Origin: Bactrocera neohumeralis
Lineage: Eukaryota; Arthropoda; Insecta; Diptera; Tephritidae
Reading direction: 5' to 3'
Assembly: GCF_024586455.1 (NCBI RefSeq)
Contig: NW_026089623.1
Location: 16,806,236-16,870,235, forward strand
DNA length: 64,000 bases
Below, one piece after another: positions 20,712-31,296 of the stretch. The notes beneath the pieces are model-generated. The model searched no databases, was not told the DNA's origin, and saw nothing but the letters and a program-made list of their open reading frames with translations. The translations under genes were made by a program, and so were the position numbers. Each line of letters starts with the position of its first letter. Positions within the stretch are counted from its first letter, which is position 1.

Positions 20712-23016
20712 TTCTTCTTCTTCTTTATTGGCGTAGACAGCACTTACGCGATTATAGCAGAGTTAACAACAACGCGCCAGTCGTTTCTCCTTTTCGCTAC
20801 GTGGCGCCAATTGGATACTCCAAGCGAAGCCTGGTTCTTCTCTACTTGGTCCTTGCAACGGAGTGGAAGTCTTCCTATTCCACTGCTTCCCCTGGCGGGT
20901 ACTGCGTCGAATACTTTCAGAGCTGGAGTGTTTTCGTCCATTCGGACAACATGACCTAGCCAGCGTAGCCGCTGTCTTTTAATTCGCTGAACTATGTCAA
21001 TGTCGTCATATATCTCACACAGCTCATCGTTCCATCGAATGCGCCTAGCACCTGTTGGCAAGAGCAATCCTGCGTTGGATTTCCAGGCTGACATTGTTGG
21101 TGGTGTTAATACTGGCTCCAAGATAGACGAAACTATCTACGAATTCAAAGTTCTGACTGTCAACAGTGACGTGAGTACCAAGTCGCGAGTGCGACGACTG
21201 TTTGTTTGATGACAGGAGATATTTCGTTTTGCCCTCGTTCACTTCCAGACCCATTTGCTTTACTTCCTTGGAGCGTATTGTGTGAAAGCGGTCTGGAGAA
21301 AGCAGAACTAACGACGCGGGTATTGAGACAGATGATATCAATATTATTGGCATACGCCAGCAGCTGTACACTCTTATAAAAGATTGTACCTGTTTGATTA
21401 AGTTCTGCAGCTCGAGTTATTTTCTCCAGCAGCAGGATGAAGAAGTCGCTCGATAGGGAGTCGCTTTGTCTGAAACCTCGTTTGGTATCGAACGGCTCGG
21501 ATAGGTCCTTCCCGATCCTGACGGAGCTTTTCATGTTGCTCAACGTCAGCTTACATAGCCGTATTAGTTTTGCGGGAATACCAAATTCAGACATCGCGGC
21601 ATAAAGGCAGCTACTTTTCGTGCTGTTGAAAGGAGCTTTGAAATCGACGAAGAGGTGGTGTGTGTCGATTCTCCTTTCACTGGTCTTTTCCAAGATTTGG
21701 TGCAAGGTAAATATCTGGTCGGTTGTTAATTTGCCACGCCTAAAGCCACACTGATAAGGTCCAGTCGGTTTGTTGACGGTGGGATTTAATCTTTCACACA
21801 ATACGCTCGATAGAACCTTGTACGCGATGTTGAGGAGGCTTATCCCACGGTAGTTGGCGCAGATTGTGGGGTCTCACTTTTTGTGAATTTGGCAGAGCAC
21901 ACTTAAATTCCAATCGTTGGGCATGCTTTCGTTCGTCCATATTTTGCAAAGACGCTGATGCATACTCCTTATCAGTTTGAATAGCTCGGCCGACAATCCA
22001 TCGGCCCCCTCTACTTTGTTGTCCTTCAGGCGGGTAATTGCTATTCGAACTTCTTCATAGTCGTGCTATGGAACGTCTGCTTCATGGTCATCGATTGGGA
22101 AATCGGGTTCGCCCTCTCCTTGCGTTGTACTTTCACTGCCATTCAGCAGACTGGAAAAGTGTTCCCTCCATAATTTAAGTATGCTCTGGGCATCAGTGAC
22201 TAGATCACCTTTGGGGGTTCTATAAGAGTATGCTCCGGTATTGAAGTCTTCAGTTAGCCGCCGCATTTTTTCGTAGAATTTTCGAGCATTACCCCTGTCG
22301 GCCAGCTTATCAAGCTCTTCATACTCACTCATTTTTATCTCTTTCTTTTTCTGTCTGCAAATGCGTCTCGATTCTCTCTTCAACTCTCGGTATCTATCCC
22401 ATCCCGCACGTGTTGTGGTCGATCGTAACGTTGCGAGGTAGGCAGCCTGTTTTCTCTCCGCTGCGACACGGCACTCCTCGTCGTACCAGCTGTTCTCCTT
22501 CATTCTCCGAAGACCAATGGTTTCGGTTGCAGCTGTACGTAAGGAGTTTGAAATGCCCCCACAGTTCCCTTATACCGGGTTGTTGACGAGTGCTCTCAGA
22601 GAGCAGGAGTGCGAGCCGGTAGAAAACCGTTCTGCTGTTTGTTGTGATTGCAGCTACTTGACGTCGAACCTTCCTTGTGTTTGTTGACGTGCGTTTTTTG
22701 TTGCAGAGAGGTGGGTGCGAATCTTGGCTGCAAGAAGATAGTGGTCCGAGGCGATGTTACGTCCTCGGAGCGTACGCACGTCTAGAACACTGGAGACGTG
22801 ACTTCCGTCTATCACAACATGATCGATCTGGTTGGTGGTTTTTCGATCCGGAGACAGCCAGGCAGCTTGATGTATCTTCTTGTGCTGGAATCTAGTACCA
22901 CAGATAACCATATTTCGGGCCCCGGTGAAGTCAATCAGCCTCAACCCATTTGGGGATGTTTCGTCGCGGAGACTGAATTTACCGACCGTAGTGCCAAATA
23001 TACCTTCTTTGCCCAC
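20712..23016 (-). mobile_element. RTE-like retrotransposon copy A, 5'-truncated and internally deleted
   Basis: A minus-strand endonuclease/reverse transcriptase element ending in a (GAA)n tail at 20712, as RTE elements do. The 5' end is truncated inside the endonuclease domain (about 23016). Frames at 20744-21121, 21045-21371, 21160-21801, 22066-22503 and 22654-23016 cover endonuclease end, linker, RT and C-terminal domain. The RT catalytic motif reads YANN instead of YADD (about 21355). Relative to copy B about 200 bp are missing at about 21045 (the part between ALANRC and RIRWNDE). It cannot be active. Confidence 0.8.
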
Positions 23017-23199
23017 CCCAATAACAATCATAAGGTTTTTAATTGTAAACGCTTATGTCGCTAAACATCACTCAATGTTTCAACCACGCAAAGGAAATTT
23101 GGATCAATTGCCCATCAAAGGGACACAAGTAGCCAATTATCCATCATCACACAGGTGCAAGGATGTGCATGGCAACGCCACAATTTACTCTACCGCTGT
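23017..23199 (+). pseudogene. BEL gag zinc-knuckle fragment
   Basis: The frame NNNHKVFNCKR at about 23019-23050 and following bases correspond to a BEL gag zinc knuckle and match 45894-45970, where the full CQFCTNNNHKVFNC is preserved. The leading Cys residues were removed by the RTE copy A junction. The same BEL copy probably resumes at 31300, on the other side of the Gypsy element. Confidence 0.55.
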
Positions 23200-23570
23200 A
23201 TAACCAGATATTTATGTGGGAACGACGGACGAACGCAAGACAACTAGAAGTGGACGTAACTTTTAACACCTATTAAATGCGACACTGCAAACTTGACGAA
23301 CAGAATAACTAAAAGACGAAGGTAAGAATAAAACGGAGTAGCGTGTACTTCGAAAGCAGGCAGTCGATATACGGTCATCAAGCCTATAAGACCATCTTTA
23401 ATATCATCGGTCATTTTATGTTCATCAAACCTGAAAGACGTATTTTAGCATCATCTGAAATATTTTATCATAAACCATTGTTTTAAAGTAAATTTAAATT
23501 AGTAATTTCAAATAAACCTAATTTAATAATTTAAAATAAATCTATGTAATTTAAATATAAACCTACATTT
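23200..23570 (+). repeat. Gypsy 1 5' LTR
   Basis: Direct repeat of 30924-31296 with few substitutions. TGTGGGAACGA lies 15 bases inside. The right end is followed by TGGGGGTTCTGCC, a plausible primer-binding site because it starts TGG, but the tRNA is not identified. Confidence 0.8.
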
Positions 23571-24817
23571 GGGGGTTCTGCCGTGAAAGTTTAAGCCAAC
23601 CGGGGAAAATTTTCTGTAATTTTCAAATACCAGCCGGCGTATATTGAAAACATTTGTGTTGCACCAACAACGCGTTTTCTTACGTAAAAAGTGATTCAGT
23701 GGCATCAACCGACAGATCACAGTACAAGAAACAACAAGTGTTCAGTGGCGTCAATCTGCGGATCGCAAATGTGCAAGAAAATTGTCATTTTCGCGAATCT
23801 TCTATGAAAGCGTTCTAGTGGTATCAACCGGCAGATCATAGTAAAAGAAACAACAAGTGTTCAGTGGCGCAACTGTACAAAGACCTTTTTTCTTGCTCGC
23901 GAAACTTCTACGAGCAGCAGCATCAACCATTATAAGTGCGAATGTGAACGCAGCAGTTGTAGCAGAGTGCCGCAGCTATTGTTAGTCGAAACACCAGCAG
24001 AGCAGTTTACGTCAGCCGCAATAGCAGCAACAGCATAGTCGTTGTAATTTGAAATTTTGCTGAAGGAAGAGGTGTAGACGCTGAAGGAAAACTATTCGAA
24101 GACGAAAAGAAGCTGAAGAAGTTGAAGAAGGAGAAGTAAGAATGCCAAACGAAGAAGAAGAAAATAAGTTAAAGACGAAGAAAACGGAAAATCTAATAAG
24201 AAGAAGTTGCGGTAAAGTAACCTGAAGCCAAACGAAGAAGAAGAAGATAAGTTAAAGACGGAAAAGACGAAAAATCTAATAAGAGAAAGTTAAGGTAAAG
24301 TAGTTGAACAGATGCATACGTAAATTTGTAAGAGCCAGAAAGACGATATAAGCAAAGAGAGTAACACGAAGTTTAATGTAAAGAAGTTCATTGTAGAAAT
24401 TCAGCTAGACAAAGAAGGTAAGACAAAGTGAATGTTAAAGAATATTAAAAATCTAGTTGGAAAATCATTTTGTATAATAAATGTATGTACATAACTGAAA
24501 GAAACGAAATGAAATATTGTGAAATGCAATATACATTTGTAATATCTGATTGATGTAAATTTCCAAAATATTTGTATTTTAAATTGAAAATTGAAAAACT
24601 GTGAACTACTGATTTAATCTCATTAATAATATTTGAATTTGTGTGTAATTTATGAGAACTAAACTTTACTGTATTCATACATTCTGTTCGAATTGTCAGT
24701 TGACTTACTAAATAATTTTGATGTAATTCGAAAAAAATTCTAGCAAAATACTTACGCTGTCTTAAACTAAGATATATAATATTTTTAAATTACTTTATAC
24801 GTATTTTATATAGTTGA
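23571..24817 (+). other. Gypsy 1 leader with internal repeats
   Basis: Non-coding. A block containing GTGTTCAGTGGCG occurs at about 23738 and again at about 23855 with related flanks (AAGAAACAACAAGTGTTCAG). Purine-rich GAA-type sequence at 24060-24310 includes an imperfect tandem duplication with a period of about 83 bp (GCCAAACGAAGAAGAAGA at 24144 and 24227). Confidence 0.55.
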
Positions 24818-24821
24818 TTAA

Positions 24822-27197
24822 CACGTTGGCTGCCAATGTATCACCGGTGATCACAACAAAAACTACCCCCAGGTGCCAGTGTATCACCGGTGATCACAGC
24901 AAAAAACTACTCCCAGGTGTCAATGTATAACCGGTGATACACGCCTAGGCCTCTAGAATTTAGGGGCTGGGGCCTTAACGGAAAGAGTTTTAAGAAAGAC
25001 GTAAGTTAATTTTAAAAGAAAAAATATTTAATTTCATAGTAAAACACAACTTAAAAAAATAACACTCAATTATAAATAGGAAACTGCAATTCATTCCTGT
25101 AAACAAAAAAAAATTATATAAATTCAATGTATTTGCTGAAAATGATTGAGGCATAAGAATGGAGACCGAGGACATTGTTCGAAGTATGTGGATACAAGTT
25201 TGGCCTTTTTCCTTGTAGCTGACGAAGAGGTTGCACTCTTCAGTTCAGAATAGCAGCCTCCGCAGCGATATCTCTTTCGCCTTCCGTCCTTTGTTACTTC
25301 CACTGATGTCGTCAAAATGTGCTTGCCTTGAGGAGGTGTTCGCGGGATTGAAGCGCTATCTCTTCCACTTAAATTTAGAATTATATTTTGCCGAAAGTCA
25401 GATATTTTCATATTAGAATTACTTTTGTTATACAAAATATATGCATTTACAACCGCCGTATTTAAAAGAATATCAAATCAACTTTATGAAACCAGCGAAT
25501 AGTTTTACGGAAAGGGCTAAACTAACTAGCCATTTGATCAGACAAATCTATTCCTAAAGTGGGAATAAATCAATAAATATTTACGTATTTAAATAAACAG
25601 ATTTCTAAAGCTCTCAACAAACCTTGTTTACATTTCTTGTACTCCATTATTACATTCGGTTTTCAAATATCTTGGCCGAGTCTATTCTTTTTACCTGAAG
25701 GTACAAGTGATCCGTCGTTTACAGTGGACAAGAAAGGAACTTCTCTTTTATCCCTCCAGTACCCGACTACGATTCCAGATTTTTCGAAAGTAACATTATA
25801 ACCTCTTTTCAGCGACCTAGGCAATTAAGGTAAGCCTCTCCGGTTTTTTCTTAGAGTTCCCTGTAGATGCGTTTTTCTATTTTAAAGAGCATTGTCGACC
25901 GTAAGTGTACGGTTCTCTCCAAAATAACCTTCCATCAGTTGAAGGCAAATATTCGTTGCAAGAGAAAGCCCCGTGGTTGTATCTGGTTTTCCAGTATAGA
26001 GTTTCAAATTATATATGTAACCTTTTCTATCTGCCAATTTGAACACCTTGATGCCATATTTATGTGCTTTGTCAGGAAGGTATTGCCGAAATCGTAAACG
26101 ACCACGGAAAGGTATCATACTTTCATCAATAACAAGGTTTTTTCCAGCTGGTTTATTTCGTTTAATGGTTACAATTGATTCGTGCAAGAGTTTGTCAACT
26201 TTAAAAGTTTTAGACACTGTTTCAGACAACTGAGCGTTATCTGCAAAGTGAATACATTTTGTCAAGATCTGGAATCGGTTACGAGCCATAACGTGTGGGA
26301 CGAATGGATTTTTGAACAAGGTAGTTGCTTTCCAATAGTCCTACATTGAAGGGTATTTTACCCTACCCATATACATGACTATGGCAAGAGACTCCATGAT
26401 CTCCTTACGATTCGTATCCTTCCACTTATTCATCCTGCTGCTGCTGCGAGTACTAATCCCACATATTTAATAATTAGCATTTCTATTTGTCTCTTCAACA
26501 ATAATATCCAAGATATCATCGGTCAAAAACTTTCTATAATACTCAAATGGCGAGCCGGTATCATGTTGCGAAGCATAGGGTAGACTTATGCATTCCTCAA
26601 AATTTTTCAAAGTCGCTCCGGTGGCAGGCGGATCCCATTCTGTCGTAGTTCCCGTCTGATGTTCATCTACGATATTACTAAAACTCACATCTTGGTCTTC
26701 TAGGGAAACTGTCATCACTCGATGTATCACTGCTGGAATCTGGGATGTACGATTATTCGTCTGGACTAAAATCTTGTCCACTATCACTGGAATCTTCTGC
26801 TGATTCCAACACCTCCCGTATTTCCTCGGAATTCATAACTTCACAACTTCACTTCACGTTCTCAGTGAATACTTGAACTGTTTGCTATGAACTCTAGCTT
26901 TACGCTGATTTCCATTTCGCAATGTGATCACGGGTGATACACATTGCAAAAAATAAATAACAGTTAAAAAAAAAACAGCAAGTGTTCACCGGTGATCACA
27001 GCAAAAAAACCTTCTCAAACGCGTCGGGAGCATGACTTTTATTCATTGTAAAAAACTCCCGTTGTAACTCAAAGCACAACATGTATTTTTTTGCTTGGCA
27101 ACTGGGAGTAGTTTTTTGCTGTGATCACCGGTGATACACTGGGACCTGGGGGTAGTTTTTTGTTGTGATCACCGGTGATACATTGGCAGCCACCGTG
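24822..27197 (-). mobile_element. piggyBac-family transposon, TTAA-flanked, inactive
   Basis: TTAA at 24818-24821 and 27198-27201 flanks an element with nearly identical terminal repeats of about 95 bp starting CACGTTGGCTGCCAATG (left) and, reverse-complemented, CACGGTGGCTGCCAATG (right). Inside the repeats the palindrome-like TATCACCGGTGATCAC recurs. The minus strand carries a degenerate piggyBac transposase. It is inserted just before the gag start of Gypsy 1, so it is younger than that element. Confidence 0.92.
25124..26836 (-). pseudogene. piggyBac transposase, degenerate
   Basis: Read on the minus strand from MNSEEIREVLESAED at 26836, an acidic N-terminus as in piggyBac proteins, interrupted by a TAA after about 27 codons. 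Next come EWDPPATGATLKNF-type residues (26640-26580), FVPHVMARNRFQIL and the strongly conserved core IDESMIPFRGRLRFRQY at about 26140-26090 with its catalytic Asp, and DVTVDNAL-like sequence near 25885. The C-terminal part continues in other frames to a zinc-ribbon tail with CGGCYSEL and CPRSPFLCLN (25270-25135). Stops and frame changes occur throughout. The enzyme cut and pasted DNA at TTAA; this copy could not. Total coding length is near normal for the family (about 570 codons). Confidence 0.8.
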
Positions 27198-27223
27198 TTA
27201 ACATATATTTAAATATTGTAAAC

Positions 27224-28113
27224 ATGGATGCACACGCTATTTTAAAAATGACAGTGACGACTTCAAAAGACAAACTAAGGGAACTGGGACTAGGAGTAAG
27301 TGGACGGAAGCATGAACCGAGGGAAAGACTTCTCCAACACTTAGGCCTGATTGACGACGGTGACGATGACGAAAATGAAAAGCGCGATTTTCATTCAAAT
27401 CAGTCTGAATGCGATTTTATACAAAAACGGACTGAACCATCTGCACCTAAAGGTTGTGCACATTTCATGCTTAAAGATATTGAAGAAAGTCTTTCTACTT
27501 TTGATGGAACAGATATGTCTGATATACAGAAATGGATCAAACAAATAGAAGAAAATGCAGAAATAGTAAATTGGAATGATGTACAAAAATTCGTGTATAC
27601 AAAACAGTTATTGAGGGATGCTGAAAAAATGTATGTGGGTAGTCAAACCGGGTTGCGCGATTGGAATTCTTTAAAATTAGCACTAACTAATGAATTAGGA
27701 AATAAGTTATCAGCATCCGATGTGCATAAGATGTTAGGGAAAAGACAGAAGAAGCCGTGTGAATCGTATCGTGAATACCTACATATGTGCTTTGATGGAT
27801 ATAGGCAAATCAATTCACTTGGATAAAGAAAGTTTGTTGGAGTATTTTATAGATGGCATTCCGGGATCTAAGTATAGTAAAGCTATTCTCTACCAAGCTA
27901 AAACTGTGACAGAACTAAAAGAACAGTTAGTAGTTTACGAAAAAATCAAGCAGGAACCAAAAGTTGAAAATCTGAAGAAAGGGGATGTAAATGATAAAAT
28001 AAAACAGGAGAATTCGTTGCCATTAAGAATCTAAGCTAGAGATTGTCCGTCGAAGCAATTCAAATGCTTTAAGTGCCAGAAGATGGGGCATAGATCTTTT
28101 GAGTGTAAGGTAA
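27224..28113 (+). pseudogene. Gypsy 1 gag
   Basis: Starts at ATG 27224 (MDAHAILKM). Residues 85-190 form a capsid-like domain (LSTFDGTDMSDIQKWIKQ, then VHKMLGKRQKKPCESYREY). A frameshift near 27790 moves the rest into the frame 27759-28034, which carries a conserved segment FIDGIPGSKYSKAILYQ. A TAA at 28032-28034 precedes a zinc knuckle CFKCQKMGHRSFEC (C-x2-C-x4-H-x4-C, about 28063-28104). The protein would have assembled particles and bound element RNA. The layout resembles mdg3-type Gypsy elements, but I am not sure of the clade. Confidence 0.75.
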
Positions 28114-30163
28114 TAAAAGGTGGGAACACTGAGCGGGAACACAGTCGCGTAAATTCAGTTGGCGAACTTGCAAGATTTAATTTAAAATTTAAAAAGATAC
28201 GGATTGGTAATGTAGAAGTGAGTGCGCTTATCGATACTGGTTGTAACTTGTGTTTAATGAGATGCGACACATTTAATAAGTTGAACAGATATATAAAGCT
28301 AACAACGGAATAAAAGCAGTTATATGATATTGGTGCAGCGAAAATATCAACGATAGGAAGCTTTGATATAAAAGTAGAAATTGATCAGAGTATTGTTGAC
28401 CTGACGTTTCATGTAGTAGCAACAAATGATATTAGTTACGAAGTGATTCTGGGTAATTTAATATTGAAACATTTCGATATGTTGGTTTGTGAAAATGGGG
28501 TTGAATTTAAAGAAAAGTTGTCTGTGTCGATTAATGATACAATGAGAGTCAATGATAACTCAACAAACGATGATAATTTGATGACTAATATTTTTTCAGA
28601 TTCATGTTTTAACGTCGATATAAATGAACAAGACTATGATTTAACTCAACTGAATAAAAAATCAGCAGAGGCGGTGAAGCAAATGATAGAACAGTATATA
28701 CCAAAGAAAGACGATAGTTCACCTGTGAATTTGAAATATATTCTTACCGACGAGGTTCCAGTTTACCAACCACCACGAAGGGTATGTTATGACGAGCAAC
28801 AAATCATAAATAAGCAAGTCACACAGTGGTTAGATGAAGATATAATACGTCCTAGTTGCTCAAACTACGCTTCGCCTTTTGTACTAGTATCGAAGAAAAA
28901 TAGCACAAAACGACTTTGTTGCGATTATCGTAAGCTAAATTTGAAAATCGTACGGGATAATTTCCCGATGACCTTAATTGACTACGCCCTCGAAAGGCTT
29001 ACAGAAGCAAACATATTCACGACGTTAGATTTAGCAAATGGTTTTCTACACGTACCGGTAGATGAGAGTTCTCGCAAATACACATCATTCGTAACTCATA
29101 GTGGCCAATATGAATTTCAGTACGTACCCTTTGGTATATGTAATTCACCCGCTGTTTTCTGTCGCTACATTCATGCCATATTAAAAGATTATATTCGAGA
29201 TGGAACAGTTGTTGCATATATGGATGATTTAGTAACCCCAGCAAAAGCTGAAGAAGAAGCTCTAGAGAAGTTAGGAAAAGTATTGAAGTTAGCGTCTGAA
29301 AAGGGACATAGGATAAAATGGGAAAATGTCAATTCTTTAAGAAGAAGATAGAATTTTTAGGCTATATTATTGAAAATGGGACCATTAGACCAAGTGAAGG
29401 TAAAACGAAAGCCGTGGAAAAGTTTCCCTTACCACAGACTAAGAAGGCGCTACAGAGATTCTTAGGCTTAATGTCTTATTTTCGTCGCTTTATTAAAAAT
29501 TTCGCATTAATCGCAAAACCTTTATCAGACTTAATGAAGAAAGACGCAGAATTTAAAATGGGTAGCGAACACTTAATTTCGTTCAAACAACTGAAGACAG
29601 CTCTTATTCAGGCACCAGATCTTGGACTATTTAACCCTAAAGCAACGGCAGAGATTCATACAGACGCATCAATGTACGGTTACGGAGCAATTCTTCTCCA
29701 AAAGAACTCCGAAGATCAACAGTTTCACCCAGTTCAATTCATGAGCCGCAAAACAACACCTGCAGAACAGAAATATCATTCGTATGAGCTGGAAGTACTA
29801 GCTATAGTCGAAGCGCTCAAGAAGTGGCGCGTGTATGTGTTGGAGTCAAAGTTTAAAATTATTACTGACTGTAATGCTTTTACGATGACTTTACAAAAAC
29901 GAGACGTACCCTTACGCGTAGCCCGATGGGCCATGTTTCTTCAGGAATATGATTACCTTATTGAACACAGACGAGGGACACAGATGAGACATGTAGACAC
30001 TCTTAGCAGAATTTCTTGTTTGATGATGGAGGATTCATTAAGACATCGACTTAAAGAGGAGAAAACGAGAGATATGTGGACAAAAGCCGAAAGATTTTGG
30101 AAGAAAAAAGCTAGGAAGCTTTTTACATCAATAACGATATACTGTCAATTCGAAATGCGGTAA
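28114..30163 (+). pseudogene. Gypsy 1 pol: protease, reverse transcriptase, RNase H
   Basis: A protease frame to 28313 has the active-site VSALIDTGCN (about 28227). RT is open in 28443-29351 with VLVSKKN, the FTTLDLANGFLHVPV motif and the catalytic YMDD at about 29217-29228. A frameshift near 29317 (AAAATGGGAAAATG) leads into 29318-30163, which holds the RT thumb (ALQRFLGLMSYFRRFIKNFA) and RNase H (EIHTDASMYGYGAILLQ, then SYELEVLAIVEAL and VDTLSR). Stops at about 28311 and 30161 interrupt the polyprotein. The order protease-RT-RNase H before integrase is that of Ty3/Gypsy. Confidence 0.85.
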
Positions 30164-30206
30164 AAAAGATGGCTTTTAAGCACCCATTGATAAAGAGGAT
30201 AAGCCT

Positions 30207-30927
30207 TTGTTGACTTTCCATATAGATCATGTTGGTCCCCTCACGGCGACACGAAAGCAGTATAACTATATACTTGTAGTTGTGGATGCATTTTCGAAAT
30301 TTGTGTGGCTTTATCCCACAAAAGATACGGGCACTGAGGCAGTGATCGATCGATTGACGAAGCAAGAAACCACGTTTGGCAATCTAAGAAGAATCATTAC
30401 AGATAGAGGTTCAGCATTTACATAGCACGCCTTTGAGGATTATAGCACAAATAATCATATTCAGCATTCACTCATTACTACTGGAGTACCAAGGGAAATG
30501 GCCAAGTGGAGCGTATACATAAGATAATAATTCCCATGCTAGCAAAGCTTTCGAAAGATAATCCAGATCAGTGGTACAAATTTATCGGCAAAGTTCAACA
30601 ATACATAAATAACTCTCCTCCGAGAATTTACCACGATTAGATGAAATTATGGAAACGGAAGCTATTGAATCGTTCGAGATATATCGAAACGGAGCACGAC
30701 AAATAGCCAAACAAAACATTTCGGCTATTCAAGAAGAAAATCGTAGAAATTATAACCGAAAACGCAAAGAAAATCAAAATTATAAAGTGAATGATCTAGT
30801 AGCTATAAAACGTACTCAATTTGGACCAAATCTGAAGTTGAAAAGAAAATACTTTGGACCGTACAAAATCATCGAAAAGTTATCACACGGACATTATAAA
30901 GTACAAAAGCTTGATGAAATTGAATAA
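30207..30927 (+). pseudogene. Gypsy 1 integrase, broken
   Basis: The integrase core is readable as HIDHVGPL with the first catalytic Asp, YNYILVVVDAFSKFVW, and IITDRGSAFT with the second Asp, ending at a TAG (30423-30425). The region of the catalytic Glu (30430-30640) is out of frame and shortened. A final frame 30649-30927 holds a basic helix and the GPY/F-type motif KYFGPYKIIEKL. It runs directly into the 3' LTR at 30924. Confidence 0.75.
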
Positions 30928-31296
30928 CCAAATATTTATGTGGGAACGATAGACGAACGCAAGACAACTAGAAGTGGACGTAACTTTTAACACCTATTAA
31001 ATGCGACACTGCAAACTTGACGAACAGAATAACTAAAAGACGAAGATAAGAATAAAACGGACTGTAGCGCGTACTTCGAAAGCAGTCAGTCGATATACGG
31101 TCATCAAACCTATAAGACCATCTTTAACATCATCGGTCATTTTATGGTCATCAAACCTGAAAGACGTATTTTTGCATCATCTTAAATATTTTATCATAAA
31201 CCATTGTTTTAAAGTAAACTTAAATTAGTAATTTAAAATAAACTTAATTTAATAATTTAAAATAAACCTATGTAATTTAAATATAAACCTACATTT
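30924..31296 (+). repeat. Gypsy 1 3' LTR
   Basis: Direct repeat of 23200-23570 differing at scattered positions and small indels. The end of the last pol frame overlaps its first bases. Confidence 0.8.

Larger units (their letters stand above)
23200..31296 (+). mobile_element. Ty3/Gypsy retrotransposon 1, inactive, with nested piggyBac
   Basis: Two about 370 bp LTRs (23200-23570 and 30924-31296) enclose a leader, gag (27224 on), protease, RT, RNase H and integrase in Gypsy order. A piggyBac element sits between leader and gag. Frames are broken at several places. LTR ends are approximate: the repeat begins ATAACCA and ends CCTACATTT, without the usual TG...CA at those exact limits, and no target duplication could be identified. 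Confidence 0.85.

Noticed and set aside
24060..24310. Possible acidic/basic protein encoded by the GAA-rich stretch
   Set aside because: Stops occur in all frames within short distance; it is part of the Gypsy leader.
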